The notes: generated from the sequence alone by a model not told the origin. Numbered from the stretch's first letter, positions 47,841 to 57,078 are shown. The stretch is DNA of 64,000 bases from Pseudoalteromonas phenolica (GCF_005876835.1 NZ_PPSW01000008.1:62001-126000); one strand, 5' to 3'. Translations and numbers: made by a program.

Positions 47841-47868
47841 AAAACCGCTGACGTTCAGCGGTTTTTTT
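47841..47868 (+). terminator. Terminator of pstS
   Basis: The stem CCGCTGA / TCAGCGG (loop CGT), with A run before and T7 after, can act both ways; it also faces the convergent lipoprotein gene. Confidence 0.85.
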
Positions 47869-47917
47869 GTGTCTGAATAATATCAAATAGCTTAAACAAG
47901 AATTGGTAGCAACCTTT

Positions 47918-48142
47918 TTAATTTAAAGGCTTGTTGAGTAAAGCTTCGGTTTCGGCCTTACAGCTGTTGTAGTCGTCAATACACTCATTGCTACAGATCT
48001 GATGCCCTAAGGTGTTTTCTGTATGACGTTGCGCACAGTTACTTTCACATTGATAATTTTGTTGTGCACATTGATTGAGTTCACTACTGGTTGCCCCACA
48101 GCCAACTAATAATACAGAGACGACAATAAGCAAAGCTTTCAT
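47918..48142 (-). CDS. Small cysteine-rich lipoprotein, unknown
   Basis: I do not recognise this 74-residue protein. It has a clear lipoprotein signal (MKALLIVVSVLLVGC, lipidated Cys15), so the mature part is only about 60 residues. Six further cysteines occur as CAQ-x-CESNC and CSNEC-x-CKAE spacings, which suggests three disulfides in the periplasm or a metal site. The paired C-x3-C motifs resemble short helical hairpins held by two disulfides. It sits between the convergent pstS and the start of the pan operon side, with 14 nt to panC, whose stop precedes its start, so it may be the last gene of the pcnB-folK-panB-panC run. Confidence 0.75.
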   Translation of the reverse strand: MKALLIVVSVLLVGCGATSSELNQCAQQNYQCESNCAQRHTENTLGHQICSNECIDDYNSCKAETEALLNKPLN

Positions 48143-48156
48143 TTTTAATTATCCTT

Positions 48157-49005
48157 CTACGCAGAAACTTGTAAGTTATCGATCAGTCTCACTTTACCTA
48201 AGAAAGCGGCCGAAAGAATAACAAACTCTTTAGTTTCAAGTGTAGCAGGTTTTAAATTGTCTTTTTCAGCAATGCTAAAGTAATCAGGTTTCAAACCAGC
48301 TTGTTCAAGTGCTTGTTTCGCTTCTAGCTCAATCGCATCGAATGCTTTATTACCTTGCTCAAGCGATTGACCCGCATTTAACAACGTTTGATACAACACT
48401 TTGGCTGTTTCTTTCTCTTGCTCAGATAAGTAACCATTACGAGAGCTCATCGCCAGTCCAGATACTTCTCGCTGTGTTGGTACACCAATGATTTCAATTG
48501 GCATAGACAGGTCTCGAACCATGGCGCGAATGACTTGTAGCTGTTGAAAGTCTTTCTCGCCAAAGCAAGCAAAGTCTGGTTGTACCATGTTGAACAGTTT
48601 AGTGACGACGGTTGCTACGCCTTTGAAATGACCTGGACGGGCACCACCGCAATAACCCATAGAAATATCAGGTACGTCTACATAACTTTGAGCAGCTAAC
48701 CCATTTGGATACATAACATCAACGGTCGGGGTAAACACAAGCGCAGTACCAATTTCAGCAAGGCCTTGTTTGTCGGCGTCTAATGTTCTCGGGTAGCTGT
48801 CTAAATCTTCGTTGGCACCAAATTGCATTGGATTGACGAAAATACTTACAACTACTTTATCCGCAAGCGTTTTTGCTTTTTCAACAAGTGAAAAGTGGCC
48901 TTGATGAAGATTGCCCATGGTTGGCACAAACGCAATACTTAAGCCTTGTTGACGCCAAGCCTTAATTTGGCTGCGAAGCGATTTTATTTCACTGACTGAC
49001 TGCAT
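48157..49005 (-). CDS. panC: Pantothenate synthetase
   Basis: PanC condenses pantoate and beta-alanine with ATP. The 282-residue protein has the HIGH-like [12 protein letters not shown], the [11 protein letters not shown] motif and the KMSK-like SSRNGYL. It shares one base with panB, whose stop overlaps its start. The panB-panC unit lies directly downstream of folK, as in many gammaproteobacteria. Confidence 0.96.
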   Translation of the reverse strand: MQSVSEIKSLRSQIKAWRQQGLSIAFVPTMGNLHQGHFSLVEKAKTLADKVVVSIFVNPMQFGANEDLDSYPRTLDADKQGLAEIGTALVFTPTVDVMYPNGLAAQSYVDVPDISMGYCGGARPGHFKGVATVVTKLFNMVQPDFACFGEKDFQQLQVIRAMVRDLSMPIEIIGVPTQREVSGLAMSSRNGYLSEQEKETAKVLYQTLLNAGQSLEQGNKAFDAIELEAKQALEQAGLKPDYFSIAEKDNLKPATLETKEFVILSAAFLGKVRLIDNLQVSA

Positions 49006-49799
49006 TAGTTAAACTCGTGCTCACTACTAGGGAAGGCACCCGATTTTACATCATCACAGTATTTTTTAACGGCATCGTGCATGTTGCCTGTTTCGGCTAA
49101 GAAGTTTTTCGAAAACTTAGGAATGTAACCCGCTGAAATACCCACAAGGTCATGCATCACTAAGATTTGGCCATCGGTGTCTTTGCCAGCACCAATACCT
49201 ATCACAGGAATGTTTACAGACTCAGTGATGCGCTTAGCCAGCGCAGAAGGAATACACTCAATGACGAGTAGTTGTGCGCCAGCAGCTTCTAGTGCTTGCG
49301 CGTCTGCAACCATTTTATCTGCTTGCTCAGACTCACGGCCCTGAATTTTAAAACCGCCGAATACGTGAACAGACTGCGGTGTTAAGCCTAAATGACCACA
49401 TACTGGAATGCCTTGCTGAGTAAGCGCACGAATGCTGTCGTGTAACCACTCACCACCTTCTAACTTCACCATGTTTGCACCTGCACGCATCAATTGTGCA
49501 GCATTGTTACAAGACTGCTCTACGTTGGCATAGCTCATAAATGGCATATCAGCTATTACAAATAGCTCTTTTGAACCAGCGCGAACACACTTGGTGTGAT
49601 AGGCAATATCATCGGTGGTGACAGCAAGCGTGTCGTCACCGCCTTGTAAAACCATACCCAGTGAATCACCAACCAAAACAACATCAACACCTTGGTTGTG
49701 AAAAAGCTGAGAGAAACTCGCATCATAAGCCGTTAATGCGGTAATTTTTTGTTTTTCTTGTTTCATTTTAGCCAGTGTAGAGACGGTCACTTTAGCCAT
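49005..49799 (-). CDS. panB: 3-methyl-2-oxobutanoate hydroxymethyltransferase
   Basis: PanB makes ketopantoate from alpha-ketoisovalerate and methylene-THF, the first committed step to pantothenate. The 264 residues show [30 protein letters not shown] (magnesium-binding Asp), VKLEGG and GIGAG motifs. It is preceded by folK (21-nt gap) and followed without a gap by panC. Confidence 0.97.
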   Translation of the reverse strand: MAKVTVSTLAKMKQEKQKITALTAYDASFSQLFHNQGVDVVLVGDSLGMVLQGGDDTLAVTTDDIAYHTKCVRAGSKELFVIADMPFMSYANVEQSCNNAAQLMRAGANMVKLEGGEWLHDSIRALTQQGIPVCGHLGLTPQSVHVFGGFKIQGRESEQADKMVADAQALEAAGAQLLVIECIPSALAKRITESVNIPVIGIGAGKDTDGQILVMHDLVGISAGYIPKFSKNFLAETGNMHDAVKKYCDDVKSGAFPSSEHEFN

Positions 49800-49820
49800 G
49801 TTGTTCCTCTTGGGGTTAAT

Positions 49821-50309
49821 TTAATTCAACTCTAATGGCGTTAAACCATTGAGTGGCACTTGCTGAGCAATGTCAGCCAGTGTGCAGCCATTAGGCAGCT
49901 TTAGTTCAGGTGAGATTTCTAATAGTGGATATACCACAAACTCACGTTCACATAGACCATAGTGCGGCACGGTTAAGCGCTTTGTGCTTACGGTTTGCTC
50001 GCCAAATAGCAAAATATCTAAGTCTAGGGTTCTTGGGCCCCAGCGTTCATCTTTACGCTGACGACCTTGTTCAAGTTCAATACGTTGTAATTCATCAAGC
50101 AGAGCTTCTGGTGCAAGTCTGGTATTGAGTAATGCGACGGCATTAACATAATCAGGCTGGTCTTGCGGCCCCATAGGCTTAGATGAATAAAACTGTGAAA
50201 CTTTTTCAAGCTCACAGTTAGCAAGTGTACTTAGGGCTTTAACCGCGTTGTGCAGCTGTGCAACAGGTGCTTCAAGGTTGGCGCCTAAGCCAATATAAAC
50301 AGGGATCAT
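49821..50309 (-). CDS. folK: 2-amino-4-hydroxy-6-hydroxymethyldihydropteridine pyrophosphokinase
   Basis: FolK pyrophosphorylates the pterin in folate synthesis. The 162 residues have YIGLGANLEAP, the pterin-binding SKPMGPQDQPDYVNA and the metal-binding RWGPRTLDLDILLFG (two Asp). It overlaps pcnB by 4 nt at the start, the same coupling as in E. coli and relatives. Confidence 0.96.
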   Translation of the reverse strand: MIPVYIGLGANLEAPVAQLHNAVKALSTLANCELEKVSQFYSSKPMGPQDQPDYVNAVALLNTRLAPEALLDELQRIELEQGRQRKDERWGPRTLDLDILLFGEQTVSTKRLTVPHYGLCEREFVVYPLLEISPELKLPNGCTLADIAQQVPLNGLTPLELN

Positions 50310-51694
50310 GCATCACCTGTTTTTTTCTTTGGCTTTCTGCGGTAACGGCGACGCGGCTTTTTGCCATCAGATTGACCTAAGTTTTTGACCAGCTCTTTTT
50401 GACCGGTGACATCTGATTTTAAGTATTCAGTCCACCAATCAGCTAACGCTTGCTGAGCGTCTTCCCCACTTTCTACACGCAGCAGCAAGAAGTCATAAGC
50501 GGCTTTAAAACGAGGCTGAAGGCTTAAACGATAAGCGCGTTGACCTGAGCGTTTGTCTAAACGCATTTGAATATGCCATATATCACGCGCACCTAACGTA
50601 AAGCGTTTTGGTACAGACACATGCTGGGCGTTTTGACTTAAAACTAGGTTCATCGCCTGATTGAAGGCGTCAAATTCTGACATACCTTGTTGTTCAATAA
50701 TCTGTTGAGTACGTTGTTGCAGCGGGAACCAAAGTAGCGCGGCATAGACAAACGCTGGCGTGACTTTTTTATCTTGATTAATACGCGTATCGGTATTGGC
50801 AAACATTTGCTCAATAAAACGCGCTTCAAAGCCGGTTTCACTCTGCTCTAAGATTTCATCTAGTGCAGGGAATAGCTGTTTGAATAAGCCAAATTCGCGA
50901 AGCTGTAAGTAGTTTTCAACCGCTTTGCCATTTAAAAATAGTTTTAGTGTTTCTTCGAACAAGCGCGCAGGTGGAATATTACCCAGTAAATCAGCAAGCT
51001 CATAAATAGGTTTTTTCGTGCCTGACGCAATTTCCATGTCGAGTTTGGTTGCAAAGCGAACAGCGCGAAGCATGCGCACCGGATCTTCACGGTAACGGGT
51101 TTCAGGGTCGCCAATCAGTTCAATTTTACGCGCGTTAATAGCTTCGACACCACGTGCAAAATCATGGATGCTAAAGTCATTAATCGAGTAATAAAGTGCA
51201 TTTATAGAGAAATCGCGACGTTGAGCGTCTTCTTCAATGCTGCCGTATACATTGTCACGGAGCAATTGGCCATGTTCACTTGATTGGCTGGTCGCATTTT
51301 TGCGCTCATCGGCTTCATGGTGACCACGCATGGTGGCGACTTCAATAATCTCTCGACCAAAAACGATGTGTGCCAGACGGAATCTGCGGCCGATAAGGCG
51401 ACAATTTCTAAATAATTTTTTTATTTCTTCTGGCGTAGCATTGGTGACAACATCGAAATCTTTTGGCTGGATCCCCATTAAAATATCACGAATACAACCA
51501 CCAACGAGGTAAGCGTCATAGCCACCATCTTTCAAGCGATACAAAACTTTGATGGCATTCGGGCTAAATTGTTTGCGCGAGATACCATGCTCGGCACGAG
51601 TGATTAAAGCGGGTGTGGCCGAGGTTGTATGGTGTGCATCTGCTGAGTCTGGCTTGACCCACTTTTTGCACATGTTAATTAGCTTGGAAATAAT
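50306..51694 (-). CDS. pcnB: Poly(A) polymerase I, apparent AUU start
   Basis: PcnB adds poly(A) tails that hasten RNA decay. The nucleotidyltransferase head has AYLVGGCIRDILMG and KDFDVVTNATPEEIK; RNA-binding domains and a basic Lys/Arg tail (PRRRYRRKPKKKTG) follow. I extend the gene to an ATT at 51694. Codons before the first ATG (51673) read I-I-S-K-L-I-N-M-C-K-K and align with E. coli PcnB (I-F-T-R-V-A-N-F-C-R-K), which is known to start at AUU. A Shine-Dalgarno AGGAGA lies 6 nt before this ATT, whereas the ATG has none. This gives 462 residues. It overlaps folK by 4 nt. Confidence 0.93.
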   Translation of the reverse strand: MISKLINMCKKWVKPDSADAHHTTSATPALITRAEHGISRKQFSPNAIKVLYRLKDGGYDAYLVGGCIRDILMGIQPKDFDVVTNATPEEIKKLFRNCRLIGRRFRLAHIVFGREIIEVATMRGHHEADERKNATSQSSEHGQLLRDNVYGSIEEDAQRRDFSINALYYSINDFSIHDFARGVEAINARKIELIGDPETRYREDPVRMLRAVRFATKLDMEIASGTKKPIYELADLLGNIPPARLFEETLKLFLNGKAVENYLQLREFGLFKQLFPALDEILEQSETGFEARFIEQMFANTDTRINQDKKVTPAFVYAALLWFPLQQRTQQIIEQQGMSEFDAFNQAMNLVLSQNAQHVSVPKRFTLGARDIWHIQMRLDKRSGQRAYRLSLQPRFKAAYDFLLLRVESGEDAQQALADWWTEYLKSDVTGQKELVKNLGQSDGKKPRRRYRRKPKKKTGDA

Positions 51695-51700
51695 GACCCG

Positions 51701-51706
51701 TCTCCT
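51701..51706 (-). promoter_or_regulatory. Shine-Dalgarno selecting the pcnB AUU start
   Basis: AGGAGA on the minus strand with a 6-nt spacer to ATT at 51694. The next ATG is 21 nt further on and has no ribosome-binding site. Confidence 0.8.
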
Positions 51707-51733
51707 AAAACGCTCTGTTGGTAACCTATTAAA

Positions 51734-51932
51734 TAACCTGAGCTCTGGATAATAAATCTATCTCCAGCGGTTACTTTTAACGCTAACTACGTTGAATTTA
51801 CTTGCAATAGGCCAGCTATTGACGCGTAAATTCGCCTTGTTATCCCTAAAAGTTTCCGGCTGCAGACTTGAAAAAACGTTTACTAATTCAATATCAATAA
51901 ATTAGTAAATCTCTTAACCACAGCTCAGCTTA
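51734..51932. repeat. Dispersed MITE/REP-like element, long copy
   Basis: This is a 199-bp element with terminal inverted repeats TAACCTGAGC (51734-51743) and GCTCAGCTTA (51923-51932, one mismatch). Inside are two strong stems: GAATTTAC/GTAAATTC enclosing CAATAG/CTATTG (51794-51833), and TTTACTAAT/ATTAGTAAA (51879-51909). Its right part matches the short copy at 2583-2677. No coding frame is visible. It fills most of the 370-bp gap between gluQ and pcnB and ends 40 bp before the pcnB start. Confidence 0.8.
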
Positions 51933-52064
51933 TATAGGTAAAATCAAAGTGGCTAATAATATACTAGCGTCACTAAAAAATTAAGCTAGGAGTAGAAATA
52001 AACTGATCTAATAATGGGTTTATTGTGTCGTTATTTGGTGTGAGTGTGCTTGAATTGCGACCTG

Positions 52065-52958
52065 TTATAGTTTGATGCTTTTTTCGAGCACTTGTGGAAT
52101 AACGGCAAGAGAAAACTGTGTGCTTGCCCAAGCCAAAATTTCTTCAACATTACTGAGTTTCATATCATCAGTGACGCTAAGCCCTAAAAAGCTTAGCGCT
52201 TGTAATAATTCAGGGAGCGGATCATCGATATTGATGGCAGGGGCATGGTTTTGTTTTGAGAGCTTAAAGCCGGGCTCTGTAACAGCCAAAGGTACATGGG
52301 CATACTCTGGCACTGTGTGACCGAGTTGTTTAAACAAGCTAATCTGTCTTGCTGTGGGCTCTAATAAATCGGCACCGCGTACAACGCGACTGATCTTTTG
52401 CTCGATATCATCAACCACAACCACTAACTGATAGGCAAATAAGCCATCGCGACGTTTGACAATATAGTCTTCGTTGGCCAAATCGTGAGGCACATGTACC
52501 TGACCTTGCAGTAAATCAGTAAATTGATAAACCGGATGCGTTTGCGTTAAACGAATAGCATGATCATTAAAGTCCAGTGTCAGTGATTTACAATGGCCTT
52601 GATACAGCCCACCCGCTTGTTTGATCATTTTACGCGTACAGTTACAGGCGTAAAGATCGGGTTTAAGCTGTGATAGGATGTCTTGATAAAGCGCGTGACG
52701 TTGACTTTGGTACTCAACTTGTTCGTCCCAATGTAAACCAAACTTTTCAAGCGCAGTTAAGATGACATTGTCAGCACCTTGCACGACACGGGGTTTATCT
52801 ATGTCTTCCATACGCACAAGCCAAGCACCTTGATGTACTTTAGCGTCTAGATAACTTGCGAGGGCGGCAACGAGTGAGCCAAAGTGTAGTGGGCCAGAAG
52901 GCGAAGGGGCAAATCGGCCTCGATAGCCCCTTGAAATGGACAATGCTTCGTTATGCAT
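52065..52958 (-). CDS. gluQ: Glutamyl-queuosine tRNA(Asp) synthetase
   Basis: GluQ-RS attaches glutamate to queuosine 34 of tRNA-Asp. It is a 297-residue shortened glutamyl-tRNA synthetase catalytic domain without an anticodon-binding domain. It has RGRFAPSPSGPLHFGSLVAAL, a zinc site (CNCTRK and a later Cys/Tyr) and KLSKQNHAP in place of KMSKS. It follows dksA by 9 nt, the conserved dksA-gluQ-pcnB order. Confidence 0.95.
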   Translation of the reverse strand: MHNEALSISRGYRGRFAPSPSGPLHFGSLVAALASYLDAKVHQGAWLVRMEDIDKPRVVQGADNVILTALEKFGLHWDEQVEYQSQRHALYQDILSQLKPDLYACNCTRKMIKQAGGLYQGHCKSLTLDFNDHAIRLTQTHPVYQFTDLLQGQVHVPHDLANEDYIVKRRDGLFAYQLVVVVDDIEQKISRVVRGADLLEPTARQISLFKQLGHTVPEYAHVPLAVTEPGFKLSKQNHAPAINIDDPLPELLQALSFLGLSVTDDMKLSNVEEILAWASTQFSLAVIPQVLEKSIKL

Positions 52959-52967
52959 ATACCGTAA

Positions 52968-53411
52968 TTAAGCGCGGCCGTTCTGTTTTTCTTTAATTTC
53001 AGCCAGCGTTTTACAGTCTACGCATAGGTCGGCAGTTGGACGAGCTTCAAGACGGCGAATACCAATCTCAATGCCGCACGACTCACAGTAACCGAAGTCA
53101 TCTTCTTCGATTAAGTTAAGTGTTTTTTCGATTTTCTTGATGAGTTTTCTTTCTCTATCACGGGTGCGCAACTCTAAAGAGAACTCTTCTTCTTGCGCAG
53201 CACGGTCAACCGGATCAGGGAAGTTTGCCGCTTCATCCTGCATATGGTTCATTGTTCTGTCTACTTCATTACGAAGGTCTAAACGCCATGCTTCTAAAAT
53301 CTTTTTGAAATGCGCACGTTGTGCGTCATTCATGTATTCTTCGCCCGGTTGTTCTTGATATGGTTGTAAACCGGCTTGAGCCAATAACCCTAATTTTTTT
53401 TGGTCTGGCAT
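52968..53411 (-). CDS. dksA: RNA polymerase-binding transcription factor DksA
   Basis: DksA enters the RNA polymerase secondary channel and, with ppGpp, tunes rRNA and amino-acid promoters. The 147 residues show the coiled coil, the acidic tip DPVDRA and a C4 zinc finger formed by C109, C112, C130 and C133. It is slightly shorter than E. coli DksA (151). The mRNA leader contains a 10-bp GC-rich direct repeat. Confidence 0.97.
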   Translation of the reverse strand: MPDQKKLGLLAQAGLQPYQEQPGEEYMNDAQRAHFKKILEAWRLDLRNEVDRTMNHMQDEAANFPDPVDRAAQEEEFSLELRTRDRERKLIKKIEKTLNLIEEDDFGYCESCGIEIGIRRLEARPTADLCVDCKTLAEIKEKQNGRA

Positions 53412-53437
53412 AGCATTCTCCTAAATCCTTAACATAA

Positions 53438-53460
53438 CGGCGGCTATCGCCGGCGGCTAT
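53438..53460 (-). repeat. GC-rich direct repeat in the dksA leader
   Basis: CGGCGGCTAT occurs at 53438-53447 and 53451-53460, with CGC between. It stands out in an AT-rich leader and lies 27-49 bp before the dksA start. Confidence 0.5.
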
Positions 53461-53583
53461 AAATAGCAAAATATGCTCCCCTAAGCAAACCTTTTTTACT
53501 GTGGATTGGTTAAAATACAGTAGGTGCCAGATTAAGAGAACAACTTAATATTGGCTGGCTATATGGGGGCATAGATGACTAAT

Positions 53584-54288
53584 TCAAGAGCTAAGTACGG
53601 GAATTTTATGATTTAGGATTATTTCCTCTGGGCTTATTTCACAGTTATAAGCGATAACTTCTACACCTGCAGTCTGTGCCTCACTCAGTAATTGCGCGTA
53701 TTTAGGGTCAAGATGGGCTGCAGCCTTTACAGACTCTATACCCGTATGCATCACCATAAATAGTAGTACAGCGCGATGTCCTTGTTGGGTAATGTCTATT
53801 AATTCTCTGAGGTGTTTTTGCCCGCGAACAGTTTGAGTATCGGGAAAGTAACCTTGTCCGTCTTCTAATAAAGTGACTGATTTGACTTCAACATAGCAAA
53901 GTGGCTTGTGTTCATCTTTAAGCAAAATATCAATGCGACTATTTTCTTGTCCGTATTTCACTTCGGGTTGCAAATGCGCATAGCCATGTAATTCAGAAAT
54001 TGTACCTTGTTCTATGCTTTCAATCGCCAATTTGTTTGCAATCGCGGTATTCACACAAATAAGGTCGCCTGCTGAATTCTCAGTGAGTTCTAACGAGTGA
54101 GCATATTTTCGTTTAGGATTATCACTGGTTGAGTAGTAAGCATTAAAACCCGGATCAGCACAGCCAGTCATTTTACCTGTATTGGCACAATGAACTGTAA
54201 ATTCTTGGTTAGGTGTTTCTAGGTCGACTAAAAAGCGTTTATAGCGCTTTATTAAAGTGGCTTTTTCGAGCTTTGGCGTGAACTTCAT
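53584..54288 (-). CDS. sfsA: SfsA family protein (sugar fermentation stimulation homologue)
   Basis: The 234-residue protein has the SfsA features: an OB-like N-terminal half ([28 protein letters not shown]) and a nuclease-like C-terminal half with RIDILL and [14 protein letters not shown] (a PD-(D/E)xK-like pattern). The family is linked to DNA binding and maltose gene control in E. coli, but its real function is unsettled. It stands upstream of dksA in the same direction, the usual order, separated by 172 bp. Confidence 0.92.
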   Translation of the reverse strand: MKFTPKLEKATLIKRYKRFLVDLETPNQEFTVHCANTGKMTGCADPGFNAYYSTSDNPKRKYAHSLELTENSAGDLICVNTAIANKLAIESIEQGTISELHGYAHLQPEVKYGQENSRIDILLKDEHKPLCYVEVKSVTLLEDGQGYFPDTQTVRGQKHLRELIDITQQGHRAVLLFMVMHTGIESVKAAAHLDPKYAQLLSEAQTAGVEVIAYNCEISPEEIILNHKIPVLSS

Positions 54289-54370
54289 TGTTTAATCGCA
54301 ATAGGTTGGGTGATACTCGGTGCTAGTGTACACTTAATGCCACTAATAAGCGTATAAGAGAACACAATCT

Positions 54371-55666
54371 ATGTCTGATAAATTCATTGTTCGTATCAGT
54401 GAACAAGCACCTACAGCACCGTGGAGTGCCGATGCATTGCTATCGTTTGATCAACTTGGTGCCATTGTTCACCTGCAGCAAAACGAAACACTTAAATTAG
54501 TACAAAAAGCAGCACGTAGCCTTTCTCAACAAGGTGTTAAGCAAGCGGTATTACAAGGCGATGCTTGGTGCACTGAGTCACAGTGGGCGTTCTATCAAGG
54601 TTTTGTCACTGCTAAGCAACTTGATGGTGTTGAGTTTGTTGACAATGAACAATCAGATTTAGCTGAACTTACAGCGTTGAAAAATGCGGCAACTTGGACA
54701 CGCCAGATGATCAACGGCACGGCTGAAGATGTTTACCCTGAGAGTCTAGCGAGCAAAGCGGCTGAGTTTATCCAATCTCTAGCGCCTGAGCATGTGAGTT
54801 ACAACATCATCAAAGGCAATGCACTACTTGAACAACAGTGGATCGGTATCCACGAAGTAGGTCGTGGTAGTGAGCGCCCACCGGTATTACTTGAGCTTGA
54901 CTACAACCCAACAGGTAATGAAGATGCGCCTGTAAGCGCTGCGCTTGTAGGTAAAGGTATTACGTTTGACTCAGGTGGTTACTCAATCAAACCTAGCGAA
55001 GGTATGTTATCAATGAAGTGCGACATGGGTGGTGCGGCGACTGTGACTGCAGGTCTTGCGATTGCAATTCAACGTGGTATCGACAAGCGCATCAAATTAT
55101 TCTTATGTTGTGCTGAAAACTTAATTTCAGGCCATGCTTACAAGCTAGGTGATATCCTAACTTATAAAAATGGCACAACAGTTGAGATCGTAAATACGGA
55201 CGCTGAAGGCCGTTTAGTTCTGGCCGATGGTCTAATGGCTGCTGGTGAAACGGGTGCGCCATTAATCATTGATGCGGCAACGCTAACGGGTGCTGCACTG
55301 GTTGCTGTAGGTCAAGAATACAATGCATTATTCGGTCTTGATAAAGCATTAGTATCAGAAGTTCAGCAGTTCGCTGAAGAAGAGTTTGAAGCGGCTTGGC
55401 CACTTCCACTTGAAAAGTGGCACCAAAACAACTGCCCTTCACCTTACGCTGACACTGCTAACAGCCGAGCGCAAAAAGGTGGTGGTTTCGGTGGTGCATC
55501 GAATGCTGCGGGTTTCTTATCGCGCTTTGTACCAAATGAAGGTCAAGGTTGGGTACACATAGATCTAGCTGCTTCATTCCAAAACAATGCTGGTAGCTTA
55601 TGGTCTGCAGGTGCGACAACGCTAGGTATGCGTACAGTAGCAAGAACATTACAAGCAAAAGCGTAA
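54371..55666 (+). CDS. pepB: Aminopeptidase PepB (leucyl aminopeptidase family M17)
   Basis: This cytosolic metallo-aminopeptidase cleaves N-terminal residues from peptides. The 431-residue length and N-terminus fit PepB rather than PepA (about 500). Metal and catalytic motifs are VGKGITFDSGGYSIKP (Lys and Asp), MKCDMGGAA and the family signature NTDAEGRL. It is divergent from sfsA and closed by a terminator. Confidence 0.92.
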   Translation: MSDKFIVRISEQAPTAPWSADALLSFDQLGAIVHLQQNETLKLVQKAARSLSQQGVKQAVLQGDAWCTESQWAFYQGFVTAKQLDGVEFVDNEQSDLAELTALKNAATWTRQMINGTAEDVYPESLASKAAEFIQSLAPEHVSYNIIKGNALLEQQWIGIHEVGRGSERPPVLLELDYNPTGNEDAPVSAALVGKGITFDSGGYSIKPSEGMLSMKCDMGGAATVTAGLAIAIQRGIDKRIKLFLCCAENLISGHAYKLGDILTYKNGTTVEIVNTDAEGRLVLADGLMAAGETGAPLIIDAATLTGAALVAVGQEYNALFGLDKALVSEVQQFAEEEFEAAWPLPLEKWHQNNCPSPYADTANSRAQKGGGFGGASNAAGFLSRFVPNEGQGWVHIDLAASFQNNAGSLWSAGATTLGMRTVARTLQAKA

Positions 55667-55687
55667 GTTTTTAGCTATATGCACTTT

Positions 55688-55712
55688 AAAAGGAGGCTCA
55701 GCCTCCTTTTTT
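55688..55712 (+). terminator. Terminator of pepB
   Basis: The perfect stem AAAAGGAGGC / GCCTCCTTTT with loop TCA is followed by TT. The A and T flanks let it serve both strands. Confidence 0.88.
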
Positions 55713-55756
55713 GTATTTGCTTTATAACTGATTCAATCAAGAGCTTAGTAGAAGTA

Positions 55757-56176
55757 TTAAGACAAAAGGGCCGCTGCAAGTCTGACAAAATCAGATGAGG
55801 TTAAAATGCCCAATAGTTTTCCTTCTTCGTCGACGACAGGCATACAACCATGGCGGTTTTCGACAAAAAACTGTGCCACTTCACTAAGAGACTGTTCTGG
55901 TCGAATACTGGCAAAATCAGTTGCCATAATGTCTTGGGCAATGCTTTGCTTTTCTTTTCTTTCAATCGCATTTGGCCCATAGGTTGCCATGATTTTCATC
56001 ACCTGTGCGACCATGATCTTTTGTGTCAGCATACCTTTTAAAATACCTTGATCATCGATCACTGGAATGTGGCGAATGTTTTTTTCGCGCATCAAGTCGT
56101 GCACTTCTTTAACGGTTGATTGGTGATGCACTGCAAATGGATCGGCAGTCATGAGATCAGAAACAATATGAAGCAT
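55757..56176 (-). CDS. CBS-domain protein
   Basis: This 139-residue stand-alone CBS pair has DLMTADPFAVHHQSTVKEVHDLM / IRHIPVIDDQGILKGMLT and DIMATDFASIRPEQSLSEVA / GCMPVVDEEGKLLGILTSSD. Such proteins bind adenosine nucleotides and act as energy or redox sensors for partner proteins. No partner is evident: neighbours are pepB (convergent) and yibQ. It appears to be transcribed alone. Confidence 0.88.
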   Translation of the reverse strand: MLHIVSDLMTADPFAVHHQSTVKEVHDLMREKNIRHIPVIDDQGILKGMLTQKIMVAQVMKIMATYGPNAIERKEKQSIAQDIMATDFASIRPEQSLSEVAQFFVENRHGCMPVVDEEGKLLGILTSSDFVRLAAALLS

Positions 56177-56255
56177 ATTAAACAGTCCTAATTTGGATCA
56201 ATGTATAAACTTATAACCCATTTTGTTAGAGCTTGCTTAAATCGAGATCAAAGTT

Positions 56256-57026
56256 TTATTTTTCAGCGATGCTTGGCACGACTGCACTCATGTTTTTCGC
56301 AAGTTGAATGTAGCGAGTGCGAACGAGTTGCGACAGGGGAACAAGCTCGTAGCCTTGTTTTAGTAGAAGCGGGATCTGTGCTTGTAAAAAAGTCACCGTT
56401 TCAGGATATGGGTGCGCGATGAGTACGCTTTGGCCATTTCTTAACGCGATGCTTTTTGCTTCATTTAATTGTTGAGCAAAGTAAGCATCTTGTTTTTCGT
56501 TATCGAGAAAAACCTGACGCGCAATATTAGCCACACCGTATAAGTCCGCCACGGTTTGGGCTTGTGACTCATTGGTCGTTCGGCTATCAAGAAAGTATAA
56601 ACCGCGTTTACGTAAGACTTCCATGGTCCATTTCATCGGATCGCTATATTGAGTCAGTGCCGAACCCATATGATTATTCACACCACTGACTTGAGGTAAA
56701 CTGGCTAGCGCGTGACCTAGTGTCATTTGTAGCGTTTGTTTATCCATGTCTAAAGTCAGTGCACCGGGTCCGAGCGCTTTGTCTTCAATTGCTTGCATAG
56801 GCACATGCAAAAGTAGTTCTTTACTCTGTTGACTGGCTAGGTATGCAAATTTTTGAGAATAGGGGGTATGCGGCAAAATGGCAAAAGTTAGCTCACCGGG
56901 AAGAGATAGCAAATTGAGATCGCGCTGGTGGTTTCCCACATCGTCGATCACTATGGCAATTTGTTTAGCATGTAAAGGTATTGCTAAGTAAAAGACACTT
57001 AACAATAACCAAAATAATGAGCGCAC
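56256..57026 (-). CDS. yibQ: Divergent polysaccharide deacetylase family protein
   Basis: The 256-residue secreted protein has a signal peptide (ending LHA) and a polysaccharide-deacetylase-like fold: IAIVIDDVGNHQRD, LTFAILPHTPYSQ, LHVPMQA and VLIAHPYPETV. It is the family of E. coli YibQ, placed after the envC/ctpA genes in the gpmI-envC cluster. Its catalytic activity is unproven. It is the last gene of a leftward run with 52 bp to the preceding peptidase gene. Confidence 0.88.
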   Translation of the reverse strand: MRSLFWLLLSVFYLAIPLHAKQIAIVIDDVGNHQRDLNLLSLPGELTFAILPHTPYSQKFAYLASQQSKELLLHVPMQAIEDKALGPGALTLDMDKQTLQMTLGHALASLPQVSGVNNHMGSALTQYSDPMKWTMEVLRKRGLYFLDSRTTNESQAQTVADLYGVANIARQVFLDNEKQDAYFAQQLNEAKSIALRNGQSVLIAHPYPETVTFLQAQIPLLLKQGYELVPLSQLVRTRYIQLAKNMSAVVPSIAEK

Positions 57027-57058
57027 AGTGTATTCTTCTATTTATAAGCCTGTAGCTT

Positions 57059-57074
57059 GAGAGTGAGTACTCTC
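57059..57074. other. Intercistronic hairpin between the S41 peptidase and yibQ
   Basis: GAGAGT-GAGT-ACTCTC is a perfect 6-bp stem with a 4-nt loop. Without a T run on the minus strand it may be an mRNA processing or stability stem. Confidence 0.35.
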
Positions 57075-57078
57075 TTAT

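Noticed and set aside
57059..57074. Terminator between the S41 peptidase and yibQ
   Set aside because: The stem is short and no T run follows on the transcribed strand, so it is listed only as a hairpin.
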